Source: Alkalibacillus haloalkaliphilus
Lineage (GTDB): Bacteria; Bacillota; Bacilli; Bacillales; Alkalibacillaceae
Length of the DNA stretch: 64,000 nt
Assembly: GCF_007991275.1 (NCBI RefSeq)
Contig: NZ_BJYA01000002.1
Location: forward strand, 62,001 to 126,000
Direction: 5' to 3'
Shown here: positions 1 through 9,088 of the stretch, one piece after another
Position numbering within the stretch: position 1 is the stretch's first letter
Layout of the letters: every line of letters starts with the position of its first letter
The notes under the pieces: model-generated
The model's input: the letters and a program-made list of their open reading frames with translations, nothing else
Databases searched by the model: none
Told to the model about the DNA's origin: nothing
Made by a program: the position numbers and the translations under genes

Positions 1-2
1 GG

Positions 3-134
3 GCAGAGCATTTCGATAATCGTGATATGTTATTGAATGAAATAGAAAATTATATGAAAAAAGATACAGTTATCTTGTTTAAAGCATCAAGAGGTATGAA
101 ATTCGAACAACTAGTCCAACAGTTAGTTTCTTAA
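3..134 (+). CDS. murF: MurF C-terminus (partial), UDP-MurNAc-tripeptide:D-Ala-D-Ala ligase
   Basis: Only the last 43 codons lie in the window; the 5' part is off the left edge. The visible tail includes LFKASRGMKFEQLV, which is typical of the MurF C-terminal domain (family: LxKASRGMxLE). MurF adds D-Ala-D-Ala to the UDP-MurNAc tripeptide in the cytoplasm, the step before MraY. It stops 27 bases before mraY, as expected for the division and cell wall cluster. The identification rests on the short tail and on context. Confidence 0.85.
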   Translation, partial: AEHFDNRDMLLNEIENYMKKDTVILFKASRGMKFEQLVQQLVS

Positions 135-161
135 AGTAGATAAAGAAAGGAAGAATAGGTT

Positions 162-1145
162 TTGTCACAAACATTGATTTTTATAACAATTGCAGTTGCA
201 TTTTTAATTGCTGTTTTACTATCGCCAGTTTTAATACCGTTTTTACGAAGGTTAAAATTTGGTCAAAGTATAAGGGAAGAAGGGCCCGAATCACACCAAG
301 CTAAATCAGGGACACCAACAATGGGCGGTGTGATGATCATTTTTTCAGTTGTAGCTACGACATTAATTCTCATTCTAAGAGATCCACAGACGCTGTTCTC
401 TACGGAATTATTTATATTATTATTTGTATTAATAGGTTATGGTTTAATCGGATTTTTAGATGATTTTATTAAAATTACGAAAAAACGTAATTTGGGCTTA
501 ACATCAAAACAAAAGATGTTCTTCCAGTTAATTATTGCTATTGTCGTATATATTATTTTATACAATAGTGCATTCCCTACTGATATAGCAATTCCGGGAA
601 CTAATTTTTCATTTGATTTAGGATGGGCTTACGGGATCTTGATTTTAATTATGTTAGTAGGTGCATCAAATGCGGTAAACTTAACTGATGGATTAGACGG
701 GCTTGTAGCTGGTACAGCATCTATTGCTTTTGCGGCATTTGGTATCATCGGTTGGGCATTTGGTATGCCGACTGAGGTTGTAATATTTACTTTTGCAGTT
801 GTAGGTGCATTGTTAGGCTTTTTAGTATTTAATAGTCACCCAGCAAAAGTATTTATGGGAGATACAGGTTCGTTAGCGATCGGTGCTGCCATTGCAATTG
901 TTGCAATCTTAATGAAGCTTGAAATCTTACTTATAATTATTGGTGGTGTCTTTGTAATTGAGACATTATCTGTAATCATTCAAGTAATCTCATACAAAAC
1001 GACTGGTAAACGTGTATTCAAAATGAGTCCACTTCACCACCATTACGAATTAGTTGGCTGGTCAGAGTGGCGTGTTGTTATCACATTCTGGGTAGTTGGA
1101 TTCGTTTGTGCTGCGTTTGGGGTTTATATTGAGGTGTTAATGTAG
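162..1145 (+). CDS. mraY: Phospho-N-acetylmuramoyl-pentapeptide transferase MraY
   Basis: Polytopic membrane enzyme that moves phospho-MurNAc-pentapeptide from UDP to undecaprenyl phosphate, making lipid I. The 327-aa length is usual. Visible motifs are the Asp pair in GFLDDF (about residues 97-102), NLTDGLDGL (174-182), MGDTGS (232-237) and the HHHYE box (292-296). The start is TTG with an AAAGGAAG Shine-Dalgarno a few bases upstream. Its TAG stop overlaps the GTG start of murD by one base, so the two are probably translationally coupled. Confidence 0.97.
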   Translation: MSQTLIFITIAVAFLIAVLLSPVLIPFLRRLKFGQSIREEGPESHQAKSGTPTMGGVMIIFSVVATTLILILRDPQTLFSTELFILLFVLIGYGLIGFLDDFIKITKKRNLGLTSKQKMFFQLIIAIVVYIILYNSAFPTDIAIPGTNFSFDLGWAYGILILIMLVGASNAVNLTDGLDGLVAGTASIAFAAFGIIGWAFGMPTEVVIFTFAVVGALLGFLVFNSHPAKVFMGDTGSLAIGAAIAIVAILMKLEILLIIIGGVFVIETLSVIIQVISYKTTGKRVFKMSPLHHHYELVGWSEWRVVITFWVVGFVCAAFGVYIEVLM

Positions 1146-2491
1146 TGAAAACGTTACGTCATTTTCCTTATAATAAAGTATTAGTACTCGGGTTAGCGAA
1201 AAGTGGAGAAGCTGCTGCTCAGTTACTTTATGATAGTGGTATTCCTTTTCTTATTAATGACCAACAAGCTTTTGATCAAAATGAAAAGGCTCAATATTTT
1301 AATAGTTTAGGTGTGGAAACAGTGACAGGTCATCACCCTTTAAATGTTTTAGACGGTGTTGACCTTGTTGTTAAAAACCCTGGTATCCCTCACCACCACA
1401 ACGTTATTCAAGAAGCAGAAAAACTAAATATCCCTGTTGTAACTGAAGTGGAGTTAGCTTATGAATTGATAGATGGCCCGTTAATTGCGATTACCGGTAC
1501 GAATGGTAAAACGACAACAACTACATTGATTTATGAGTTGCTAAAAGAGGCAGGGAAAGACCCGCTATTAGCAGGCAACATTGGACAAGTTGCATCTGAA
1601 GTTGTTCGTAAACAAAAAGATCAACAACCAGTAGTAATGGAGCTGTCATCGTTCCAACTAAAAGCAATCCAAAATTTCAAGCCGGATGTATCAGTACTTC
1701 TTAATATTACTGAGGCACATTTGGACTATCATAAATCTCGTGAAGATTATATTAACTCAAAACTTAATATTGTTAAACGCCAATCTAAAGAGGACCTCGT
1801 CGTCTATAATGGTGATGACTCGACAGTAAGTGAATCATTAGAAGACTGTGCTGTTCAAAAAATGGCATTTACTATAAACCATTTTAGTCATGAAGGTGTT
1901 TCTTTTGATGGTCGATCGATTTATTTTAACAATGACTGGGTAATTGACCGCGAAGACGTTGTTTTACCTGGTATGCATAACCTTGAGAACATTTTAGCAA
2001 GTGTCGCAGTAGCTAAGCATTTTGGTGTTCAGGATGAAGTCATTCAAACAGTTTTAACTCGTTTTATAGGGGTTAAACACCGATTGCAATTTGTAGAGAA
2101 TAAAAATGGTCGATTATTTTATAATGATTCAAAGGCGACAAACATCTTAGCTACAACAAAAGCATTACAATCGTTTAGCAGTCCTGTAGTATTAGTTATT
2201 GGCGGCTTAGATCGAGGTAATGACTTTGATGAGTTATTCCAACAGTTTAACGGTGTTAGAAGTTGCGTAGCTTATGGTGAAGCACGCGAGAAAATCAAAC
2301 AAGCAGCTAAGCGACAACAATTTGACCGATTGTACGTCGTAGATAATTTGGAACAAGCTACAAGAAAGGCATATGAACAAAGTGAGGAAGGTGACATTGT
2401 CCTTCTTTCACCTGCATGTGCTAGCTGGGATCAATTTAAATCATTTGAAGACCGAGGAGACATGTTTATCGAAGTCGTGCATAAGCTTTAA
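1145..2491 (+). CDS. murD: UDP-N-acetylmuramoylalanine--D-glutamate ligase MurD
   Basis: Cytosolic ATP-dependent ligase adding D-Glu to UDP-MurNAc-L-Ala. The N-terminal Rossmann-like segment (VLVLGLAKSG) is followed by the Mur ligase P-loop GTNGKTTT at about residues 118-125, and a C-terminal domain contains GGLDRGNDFDEL. At 448 aa it has normal family length. It starts at GTG overlapping the mraY stop. Downstream, before the SEDS gene, lie two mutually exclusive hairpins. Confidence 0.96.
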   Translation: MKTLRHFPYNKVLVLGLAKSGEAAAQLLYDSGIPFLINDQQAFDQNEKAQYFNSLGVETVTGHHPLNVLDGVDLVVKNPGIPHHHNVIQEAEKLNIPVVTEVELAYELIDGPLIAITGTNGKTTTTTLIYELLKEAGKDPLLAGNIGQVASEVVRKQKDQQPVVMELSSFQLKAIQNFKPDVSVLLNITEAHLDYHKSREDYINSKLNIVKRQSKEDLVVYNGDDSTVSESLEDCAVQKMAFTINHFSHEGVSFDGRSIYFNNDWVIDREDVVLPGMHNLENILASVAVAKHFGVQDEVIQTVLTRFIGVKHRLQFVENKNGRLFYNDSKATNILATTKALQSFSSPVVLVIGGLDRGNDFDELFQQFNGVRSCVAYGEAREKIKQAAKRQQFDRLYVVDNLEQATRKAYEQSEEGDIVLLSPACASWDQFKSFEDRGDMFIEVVHKL

Positions 2492-2493
2492 TA

Positions 2494-2547
2494 GGGGCTT
2501 GTACGACATAAGCCCCAACTTCAAAACTTGGAGTTAGGGGTGTTTTT
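2494..2547 (+). promoter_or_regulatory. Overlapping alternative hairpins between murD and spoVE, attenuator-like
   Basis: Hairpin A pairs GGGGCTT (2494-2500) with AAGCCCC (2510-2516). Hairpin B pairs CCCCAACTT (2513-2521) with GGAGTTAGGGG (2530-2540) and is followed by a run of T (2543-2549). The CCCC at 2513-2516 is shared, so A and B exclude each other. B also includes the only good Shine-Dalgarno (AGGGG) for the TTG start at 2548. Terminator, attenuator or RBS sequestration are all possible; the pairing is seen, the function is inferred. Confidence 0.5.
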
Positions 2548-3651
2548 TTGGATTATAAACAAGAAAAATTAGATTATGTATTACTAACAGCGATTGCTAT
2601 TTTGCTTTTAATCGGCCTAGTGATGGTTTATAGCTCTTCGTCTATATGGTCGGATTATAAGTTTGGAGATTCCGCTTTTTATTTAAAGCGACAGGCGCTA
2701 TTTGCATTGCTAGGTGTCATTGGGATTGTAGTTACGTTAAAAATTCCATATTATAAATGGCTTCAATATTCAGTTACAGCTTACGTTCTTTGTTTCTTAT
2801 TACTGATTGCTGTCTTAATTCCAGGCATTGGAATGGTTCGTGGTGGAGCACAAAGTTGGATCGGGGTAGGTGCTTTTAGTATTCAACCAAGTGAATTTAT
2901 GAAGATTGGTATGATTTTGTTATTTGCAGCTGTCTTACCTAAAATCCAGCGAGAGTTACGCCAATTCTCAAAGGGTTTCTTGCCGATGTTATTATTGCTC
3001 ATTGTACCATTTGGGTTAATTATGTTGCAGCCCGATTTAGGTACAGGCATTGTCTTTGTTGGAACTGGAATGCTGATGCTTTTTATTGCTGGTGCTAAGA
3101 TTAGTCACTTTGTATTTCTTGCTAGCATTGGCTTAGCAGGGTTAGTCGCATTAATTGCATCAGCTCCATATAGAATTAGTAGAATTACAGCCTTTCTAAA
3201 CCCTTGGGAAGACCCGTTAGGTGATGGATTCCAAATTATCCAGTCGCTATACGCAATTGGGCCTGGAGGTTTGATGGGCCTTGGTTTTGGGAATAGCATG
3301 CAAAAGTACTTTTATTTACCCGAACCTCAAACGGACTTTATCTTTGCTGTAATTGCTGAAGAGTTAGGGCTTATAGGTGGAGCTTTTATTCTAGGATTAT
3401 TTTTAATCGTTATATGGAGAGGGATATTAATTTCACTTAACACACAAGATTTATCAGCATCGCTTTTAGCATTTGGGATCACAGCGATGATCACAATTCA
3501 AGTTATGATTAACATTAGTGTAGTAATTGGTTTAATTCCAGTTACAGGAATTACCTTACCTTTACTTAGTTATGGTGGATCATCTTTAACAATTACATTA
3601 CTATCTCTCGGCGTGTTGTTAAATATTAGTAAATATGCGAAAATAAGCTAG
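2548..3651 (+). CDS. spoVE: SEDS-family peptidoglycan polymerase, SpoVE/FtsW
   Basis: Multi-spanning SEDS protein (367 aa, about ten hydrophobic segments) that polymerises lipid II together with a class B PBP. Characteristic SEDS motifs are visible: QPSEFMKIG, LLQPDLGTG and, near the C-terminus, LPLLSYGGSS. The start is TTG. Position directly after murD is that of spoVE in B. subtilis and of ftsW in many other bacteria. SpoVE and FtsW cannot be told apart from sequence alone, so the sporulation-specific name is by synteny. murG and murB, its usual downstream neighbours, do not follow. Confidence 0.85.
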   Translation: MDYKQEKLDYVLLTAIAILLLIGLVMVYSSSSIWSDYKFGDSAFYLKRQALFALLGVIGIVVTLKIPYYKWLQYSVTAYVLCFLLLIAVLIPGIGMVRGGAQSWIGVGAFSIQPSEFMKIGMILLFAAVLPKIQRELRQFSKGFLPMLLLLIVPFGLIMLQPDLGTGIVFVGTGMLMLFIAGAKISHFVFLASIGLAGLVALIASAPYRISRITAFLNPWEDPLGDGFQIIQSLYAIGPGGLMGLGFGNSMQKYFYLPEPQTDFIFAVIAEELGLIGGAFILGLFLIVIWRGILISLNTQDLSASLLAFGITAMITIQVMINISVVIGLIPVTGITLPLLSYGGSSLTITLLSLGVLLNISKYAKIS

Positions 3652-3686
3652 AGATAGATTGTTATTCTTTAAGATTTATTACTTTT

Positions 3687-3725
3687 AACAGTGAAAGAGT
3701 ATAACTCTTTTTACTGTTTTTTTAT
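3687..3725 (+). terminator. Rho-independent terminator after spoVE
   Basis: AACAGT..AAAGAG pairs with CTCTTT..ACTGTT around a short AT loop, followed by a T-tract. It separates the mraY-murD-spoVE unit from divIB. Confidence 0.8.
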
Positions 3726-3797
3726 TTTTGTTTTACAAAACATTAAAAATAATCAAATTAGAACAAAATACCTTATTATATCAGTGTTAATCTGTGC

Positions 3798-3803
3798 TAT
3801 AAT
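3798..3803 (+). promoter_or_regulatory. -10 element of the divIB promoter (extended -10)
   Basis: A perfect TATAAT preceded by TGC forms an extended -10, located about 75 bases upstream of divIB. No convincing -35 is visible. It fits a new transcript beginning after the preceding terminator. Confidence 0.5.
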
Positions 3804-3878
3804 AGAAAAATAACTCACTTTTTATTAAAGTTGTAAGTTAATATACTTAAGATTAGATTATAAGGAGTAGCTTTTTGG

Positions 3879-4670
3879 ATGGCTGATAAAAAGATAGTAT
3901 CGATAGAAGATCGTATACCTCAACTTAAACAAGCTAGAAAAAAGAAAGCGAATAGACGCTTTATAATCTATCTAACATTAATTATTTTGTTGATTCTTAT
4001 AATCGTTTATATGCAATCACCTTTAAGTCACGTAAAGTCTGTAACAGTTGTAGACAATGAAATGGTTGATGAGGAAACGATTATTAGTTACTCAAAAATT
4101 AGTTTTGACGAATCTTTTTGGAACGTCGACACAAATGATGTGATGGAGAAAATTGAACAACACCCTGAGATTAGACATGCAGAAATTAATAGAAGTTGGT
4201 ATAATACTTTTGTTATAGCTGTACAAGAATTTGAACGAGTTGCTTATCAAAGGGACGGCGATTATTACTATCCGATTTTGCAAAATGGAAATAAAATCGA
4301 AGAAGTACAGTTAGATCACCCTCGAGAAGACGCACCATTACTTCATGGTTTTGAGGATGAAATGTTGCAAAGTATTGCTTATCAACTTTCCCAAATACCT
4401 GAATCTATAAATTTACTAATCTCTGAGGTTTATTGGGAACCAGAAGAATCTAACCGAGAAAGAATTCGTTTATTTACAATTGATGGACAAGAAGTCATAG
4501 GTGTTATATCAAACTTCTCTAGTAAAATGAGTGCCTACCCATCAATTGCTTCTCAACTTTCAGATGATATTGATGGCATCCTTCACCTTGATGTAGGTGC
4601 TTACTTTGTACCGTATGAAGGAGAAGACGTCGAAGAAGCAGAAGAACTAGAATTTGACGAAGAAGTTTAA
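3879..4670 (+). CDS. divIB: Cell division protein DivIB/FtsQ
   Basis: Bitopic divisome protein. A basic cytoplasmic N-terminus (about residues 1-26) is followed by one membrane segment (27-45), then a POTRA-like region beginning SPLSHVKSVTV and the FtsQ/DivIB beta domain. It ends in a strongly acidic tail (EGEDVEEAEELEFDEE). The 263-aa length is usual. It probably works with DivIC and FtsL to stabilise the septal synthase complex. The start is ATG with AAGGAG upstream. It is transcribed apart from spoVE, because a terminator and a promoter lie between them. Confidence 0.9.
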   Translation: MADKKIVSIEDRIPQLKQARKKKANRRFIIYLTLIILLILIIVYMQSPLSHVKSVTVVDNEMVDEETIISYSKISFDESFWNVDTNDVMEKIEQHPEIRHAEINRSWYNTFVIAVQEFERVAYQRDGDYYYPILQNGNKIEEVQLDHPREDAPLLHGFEDEMLQSIAYQLSQIPESINLLISEVYWEPEESNRERIRLFTIDGQEVIGVISNFSSKMSAYPSIASQLSDDIDGILHLDVGAYFVPYEGEDVEEAEELEFDEEV

Positions 4671-4792
4671 AAAATGTAGAAAATTGTTATTATTAGAAGG
4701 TATTAAGCTCTTTTAAGTTGAAGTTAACTAGTGTAGTAGTACATGGAGCTAAAATTTTGAAAGGAAGCGAAGGCCTAATTGGAGGTGCAATC

Positions 4793-6085
4793 ATGAACCG
4801 AAGCGAAATATTAGTAAGTTTAGATATTGGAACTTCTAAAGTGAAAGTAATTATTGGTGAAGTTTCCAATGATACTATAAATGTCATCGGTGTTGGAACT
4901 GCAGAATCTGTAGGGATGAAAAAAGGTGCAATAGTTGATATTGATCAAACTGTACACGCCATCCAAAATGCGGTTGATCAAGCTGAAAGAATGGTAGACA
5001 TGGCAATTAAAAGTGTTATTGTCTCAATTAATGGTGATCATATTGCTTTACAAGATTGCCACGGGGTTGTGGCAGTATCAAGTGAGACACGTGAAATTAA
5101 CCAAGAGGATGTGACACGTGTTATTGATGCTTCTCAAGTAATGCAAATACCACCTGAACGAGAAATCGTTGATGTCATACCTCGCCAATTTATTGTTGAT
5201 GGTCAAGATGAAATCAATGACCCTCGCGGTATGATTGGTGTTCGTTTAGAAATGCAAGGGACATTAATTACTTGTGGTAAGACGAATTTACATAACATCT
5301 TAAAATGCGTAGAGAGAGCAGGGTTACAAGTTCAAGATATTTGCTTACAACCACTTGCAGCTGCAGAAGTTGCTCTTTCACGAGATGAAAAATCTTTAGG
5401 TGTTGGTTTAGTTAATATTGGAGCAGGAAGTACTACAGTCTCGTTTTACATAGACGGTAACTTAGCAAATACGTCAGTTATACCTTTAGGTGGAGACAAC
5501 ATTACGAAAGATTTATCGATTGGCTTGAAAACTACAACTGAAGAAGCAGAACAAATTAAGTTAGAACATGGTCATGCTTATTTGAATTCAGCTATTGAAG
5601 ACAATTCTTTCAATGTTACAACAATTGGAACAGATGACAAACAGACATTTAACCAAGTGCAAATTGCAGAAATCATAGAAGCAAGAATTGATGAAATATT
5701 TCAGTTTGTACTTCAAGAATTTAGACGTATGGGGTACCCAACGTTACCAGGCGGCTATGTGTTGACCGGAGGGTTAATGCAAGTGCCAGGTATAGTAGAC
5801 TTAGCAAGAGATGTATTCCAAACAAATGTAAGAGTGGCCATTCCTTCACACATAGGAGTTAGGGAACCACAATTTACAGTAGGACTTGGCACCTTGCAAT
5901 TCGCCTATCGAAATGCGAAAATACAAGGTAAAGATTATGGAGTAGGAATTGAAGGACATCAAGTTAAACAAGAACAAACTCCGAAATCAGCTAATACAAA
6001 AGATAAACCAAAACGAAAAGCAAAAGAAGAGCCTGTAGATAAAGAAGGTTTTATGAAGAAGATCCAGAACTATTTCTTTGATTAA
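4793..6085 (+). CDS. ftsA: Cell division protein FtsA
   Basis: Actin-like ATPase that tethers FtsZ filaments to the membrane. The N-terminal nucleotide site LDIGTSKVK (residues 9-17), the phosphate-2 region VGLVNIGAGSTT and the late GGYVLTGGL motif are visible. The C-terminus GFMKKIQNYFFD is the amphipathic membrane-targeting helix. The ATG at 4793 is preferred because GGAGGTGCAATC precedes it and the family N-terminus begins there; the upstream TTG at 4718 lacks support. Length is 430 aa. It lies 62 bases before ftsZ. Confidence 0.96.
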   Translation: MNRSEILVSLDIGTSKVKVIIGEVSNDTINVIGVGTAESVGMKKGAIVDIDQTVHAIQNAVDQAERMVDMAIKSVIVSINGDHIALQDCHGVVAVSSETREINQEDVTRVIDASQVMQIPPEREIVDVIPRQFIVDGQDEINDPRGMIGVRLEMQGTLITCGKTNLHNILKCVERAGLQVQDICLQPLAAAEVALSRDEKSLGVGLVNIGAGSTTVSFYIDGNLANTSVIPLGGDNITKDLSIGLKTTTEEAEQIKLEHGHAYLNSAIEDNSFNVTTIGTDDKQTFNQVQIAEIIEARIDEIFQFVLQEFRRMGYPTLPGGYVLTGGLMQVPGIVDLARDVFQTNVRVAIPSHIGVREPQFTVGLGTLQFAYRNAKIQGKDYGVGIEGHQVKQEQTPKSANTKDKPKRKAKEEPVDKEGFMKKIQNYFFD

Positions 6086-6147
6086 TTGCACGTTTCCTTC
6101 AAAGGTAGTGTTAAAAAGGGAAAATGATCAAGTAGGAGGAACGAGAC

Positions 6148-7278
6148 ATGTTAGATTTTGAAGCAAATATGGACCAATTAGCAACAATAAAAGTAATAGG
6201 CGTTGGTGGCGGTGGCTCCAATGCCGTTAATCGTATGATTGAACATGGTGTACAAGGTGTAGAATTTATTGCAGTAAATACAGACGCACAAGCATTAAAT
6301 TTATCTAAAGCAGATACTAAACTGCAAATTGGAGAAAAACTTACACGTGGTTTAGGTGCTGGTGCAAACCCTGATGTAGGAAAAAAAGCTGCAGAAGAAA
6401 GTAAAGAAGTTCTTGAAGAAGCACTTCAAGGTGCCGACATGGTGTTTGTTACAGCTGGTATGGGCGGTGGAACAGGTACAGGTGCTGCCCCAGTAATTGC
6501 TCATGTAGCAAAAGAAATTGGTGCTTTAACTGTTGGTGTAGTTACTCGTCCATTTTTATTCGAAGGACGCAAACGTTCAACTCACGCTACAAGTGGAGTC
6601 GACACATTAAAAGAGAATGTCGATACTTTAATTGTAATTCCTAATGATCGTTTACTAGAACTAGTGGATAAAAATACTCCAATGCTAGAAGCGTTCCGTG
6701 AAGCAGATAACGTTTTAAGACAAGGTGTACAAGGTATCTCAGACTTAATTGCAGTACCTGGTTTAATTAACGTAGACTTTGCAGACGTTAAGACGATTAT
6801 GTCTGATAAAGGCTCAGCGCTTATGGGAATCGGGGTTGCAACTGGTGAGAGTCGTGCAGCCGAAGCAGCTAAGAAGGCAATTTCATCACCATTACTTGAA
6901 ACTTCTATTGACGGAGCACATGGAGTTCTAATGAACATATCAGGTGGTCAAAACTTAAGCCTTTATGAAGTACAAGAAGCAGCTGAAATTGTAACATCTG
7001 CAGCCGATCAAGAAGTTAATGTAATCTTCGGTTCTGTTATTAACGAAACTTTAAAAGAAGAAATTGTAGTCACAGTAATTGCTACTGGATTTGACGAGAG
7101 CGAAGAAAGTTCAAATAACCAGCAGCAACAAGCTCGTCCTACTCAGGCGAGTTCGAATCCATCTTCAGTTGGACAGCAACCGAGAAGAGAACGTCCAGCA
7201 CAAACACAACGTCCAAGTTATGAAGAGGAAACATTAGACATTCCAACATTCCTAAGAAACAGAAACCGTGATCAGTAA
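6148..7278 (+). CDS. ftsZ: Cell division protein FtsZ
   Basis: Tubulin-like GTPase forming the Z ring. It carries [11 protein letters not shown] (about 19-29), the tubulin signature GGGTGTGAA (106-114), the T7 loop [11 protein letters not shown] and, after a variable Gln/Ser-rich linker, the conserved C-terminal peptide [10 protein letters not shown] that binds FtsA, SepF and ZapA. AGGAGGAACGAGAC precedes the ATG. 376 aa is normal length. A strong hairpin terminator follows. Confidence 0.98.
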   Translation: MLDFEANMDQLATIKVIGVGGGGSNAVNRMIEHGVQGVEFIAVNTDAQALNLSKADTKLQIGEKLTRGLGAGANPDVGKKAAEESKEVLEEALQGADMVFVTAGMGGGTGTGAAPVIAHVAKEIGALTVGVVTRPFLFEGRKRSTHATSGVDTLKENVDTLIVIPNDRLLELVDKNTPMLEAFREADNVLRQGVQGISDLIAVPGLINVDFADVKTIMSDKGSALMGIGVATGESRAAEAAKKAISSPLLETSIDGAHGVLMNISGGQNLSLYEVQEAAEIVTSAADQEVNVIFGSVINETLKEEIVVTVIATGFDESEESSNNQQQQARPTQASSNPSSVGQQPRRERPAQTQRPSYEEETLDIPTFLRNRNRDQ

Positions 7279-7319
7279 TGATTAACTAATGGAATATCAG
7301 TTAAAAATGATGAACTATA

Positions 7320-7365
7320 CCCCAGTTAGAGGATTGGAAGTAAAATCCTTTAACTGGGGTTTGTT
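7320..7365 (+). terminator. Terminator of ftsA-ftsZ
   Basis: CCCCAGTTA(GAGGATT) pairs with (AATCCTT)TAACTGGGG, followed by TTTGTTT. It ends the division operon. Confidence 0.85.
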
Positions 7366-7402
7366 TCGTAATGAGCTAACGGATTCATGTTCTAAAATAT
7401 GG

Positions 7403-7505
7403 CTCTAAAATATTTGTTGGGGTAGCTATACAATTTCACTTAAAAGGTAGGGTGTCTTTTACCTGAACCGTTGGTATCAGGTGATCCGCTCTCGGTGGAC
7501 GCTTT
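7403..7505 (+). repeat. Left part of dispersed repeat, copy 1 (direct copy near 52.4 kb)
   Basis: Two blocks are shared in order with 52407-52513: CTCTAAAATATTTGTTGGGG plus TAG (7403-7425), and a 44-base block around TTGGTATCAGGTGA ending CGGTGGACGCTTT (7462-7505). The DNA between the blocks has diverged. The first block could be the terminal repeat of an ISL3-type element (these often begin GGCTCT, which is present at 7402), but no matching right end is seen. At 7506 the similarity stops abruptly and unrelated DNA leading to the transposase remnant begins. Confidence 0.7.
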
Positions 7506-7547
7506 TACCCACAGGGCACAAGTGCAACATCTGCTCAAACTCCCTAA

Positions 7548-7778
7548 GGTCGTTTGTCGCAGTGTTTTATATGCAGTGGCACGGCTTCAGCTAACTGTGG
7601 AATTGTCCATTCCTTTATGTATCCATATAGTAATGGGATTACAGAGGGGATTAATAATACCATTAAGGTGTTGAAACATATCTCATATGGTATTAAATCA
7701 TTTGAAAGGTTGCGTCTAAAGAATTTATGGCACCAATTGGTGCTACAATCATTCAATAAAGCATCTATGACAGAATAA
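7548..7778 (+). pseudogene. C-terminal remnant of an ISL3-family transposase
   Basis: In this frame the peptide PYSNGITEGINNTIKVLK (coding about 7620-7673), followed by HISYGIKSFERLR, resembles the conserved C-terminal NG-TEG-NNKIK-LKR-SYGYRNF-RFR region of ISL3-family DDE transposases. An in-frame stop lies at 7545-7547. No catalytic DDE core or zinc-binding N-terminus is present, so this is a fragment of about 70 codons. The family is recognised from motif memory, not from a search. Confidence 0.65.
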
Positions 7779-7835
7779 AGAACACAAAACCTTTTTGTGT
7801 TAGGTGAGCTTTACTAAGCGGAATTAAAATGCGTA

Positions 7836-7922
7836 GACTCCTGCGGGAACAGCACGAGTCTCGAGACCCCACAGGCCCCGTTCTTTGGGCCGAGGAGGCT
7901 CGAGCCGTGCCCGCGGAAAGCG
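7836..7922 (-). repeat. GC-rich palindromic repeat, copy 1 (inverted relative to copy 2)
   Basis: These 87 bases are the reverse complement of 52508-52594 with about 3 differences. The segment is far richer in GC than its surroundings and has an imperfect internal palindrome (GCGGG..CTCGAG..CTCGAG..CCCGC). It is non-coding. It looks like a dispersed MITE- or REP-type element; similar GC-rich repeats are, to my recollection, common in Bacillaceae. Confidence 0.85.
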
Positions 7923-8098
7923 AAGCATTTTGATGGAGCGATGATAAATATAGTCGTTAAAAAAATAAGTGGATGATGTAAAATTTTACATCACATTTGG
8001 AATAGAACCAGAAAACTTAGTAATCAAACCTTAATAGAACTAATACTGCTTTATACGATATGCCTGTTTAAGACAAAAGATTGCAAAAATAGATACTC
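7923..8098. other. Intergenic stretch without a recognisable gene
   Basis: AT-rich, no convincing ORF. It contains a perfect 18-base palindrome at 7975-7992 (GATGTAAAATTTTACATC) and, near 8068-8077, a weak reverse-strand match to a Spo0A box (TTTGTCTTA on the minus strand). Neither can be assigned a function from sequence alone. Confidence 0.4.
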
Positions 8099-8140
8099 AA
8101 GAAGCCGAGAAACTGACATGTTTCTTAGGCTTCTTTTTTT
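8099..8140 (+). terminator. Strong hairpin with T-tract just upstream of spoIIGA
   Basis: AAGAAGCCGAGAAAC pairs with GTTTCTTAGGCTTCTT, followed by seven T. It ends only about 35 bases before the spoIIGA start, leaving little room for a promoter downstream. It may insulate spoIIGA from the repeat region or act as a leader hairpin. Confidence 0.75.
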
Positions 8141-8175
8141 ATACTGGCTATAAGGAAATAAAGAGGATGTGAAAC

Positions 8176-9087
8176 GTGCAATTATATGTAGATTTGATAT
8201 GGCTATTAAACCTATTATTTGATTGGATGATCTTACTTTTAGTTGCCTGGGTGACAAAAAGTTCTTTTTCACATGTGAGAATTTTTTTAGGAGCTTTATT
8301 TGCATCGTTAATTATTCCTTTAACACTACTTTTTAATTGGGGAGTAGTAGATTCTCCTATATTTAAGTTGGGCTATTCTGTATTTATTATTTTAATTGCC
8401 TTTTCATACCAGCATTTTAAAGCTTTTTTAACTCGTTTTTTAAGTTTTTACTTAATTAACTTTTCAATTGGTGGTGCAGTATTTGGTCTTCATTATTTCA
8501 TTACAACAAATACAGATATGGTCATTAACAACCATGCTCCATTTGGAGATACCATTAGTTGGGTAGTCGTATTAATTATGTTTCCAATTGCTGTGTATTT
8601 TACTAAGGATCAACTTCAACAATTGACAATGTTTAAATTACGTTCACAACAGCAATTTCCAGTTACAATTTTACATCAAAACCGCCATGTAGCCTTGAAC
8701 AGCTTTCTAGATACAGGTAACCAGCTAAAACACCCGTTAACGCAGCATCCTGTCATATTAGTAGATGAACCGACTTTCAAAACATGGATTGACGAAGAAA
8801 CCGTGGAGTTATTAAAACGAACTGAACAAATGGATTTTTGGGGGCTGGATGATGAACTTCAATTCATTCCTTACCAGAAAGCAGGAGGCGAACAAGGTTT
8901 ATTACCAGCTTTTTTAGCGGAAGAAGTTAAAGTGGATCTAGGTCAACAAATTATATCAACTAAGAAAGTATACATCGGAGTGCATTATGGACATTTTTCT
9001 AAACAGATGGATGTTCAATGTTTGTTGAACCCGTTACTTTTACAGTCAAAAAGAATGAGGGTTAAAGATGTAGAGGGGGTATCGTAA
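8176..9087 (+). CDS. spoIIGA: Sporulation sigma-E factor processing peptidase SpoIIGA
   Basis: Membrane-embedded aspartic protease that removes the pro-sequence of sigma-E in the mother cell after a signal from the forespore (SpoIIR). About five hydrophobic segments occupy residues 1-145. The soluble C-terminal half has the catalytic motif FLDTGNQL (Asp about 179). 303 aa is usual. GTG start with AAGAGGATG upstream. It is followed after one base by sigE, the gene of its substrate. Control by Spo0A and SigA is known for the family; no clean promoter is visible here. Confidence 0.95.
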   Translation: MQLYVDLIWLLNLLFDWMILLLVAWVTKSSFSHVRIFLGALFASLIIPLTLLFNWGVVDSPIFKLGYSVFIILIAFSYQHFKAFLTRFLSFYLINFSIGGAVFGLHYFITTNTDMVINNHAPFGDTISWVVVLIMFPIAVYFTKDQLQQLTMFKLRSQQQFPVTILHQNRHVALNSFLDTGNQLKHPLTQHPVILVDEPTFKTWIDEETVELLKRTEQMDFWGLDDELQFIPYQKAGGEQGLLPAFLAEEVKVDLGQQIISTKKVYIGVHYGHFSKQMDVQCLLNPLLLQSKRMRVKDVEGVS

Positions 9088-9088
9088 A

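Noticed and set aside
6582-6938. 118-aa ORF antisense to ftsZ
   Set aside because: Shadow of the ftsZ reading frame; no ribosome site or recognisable domain.
7471-7674. 67-aa ORF overlapping the transposase remnant
   Set aside because: Different frame from the recognisable transposase peptide; crosses the repeat junction.
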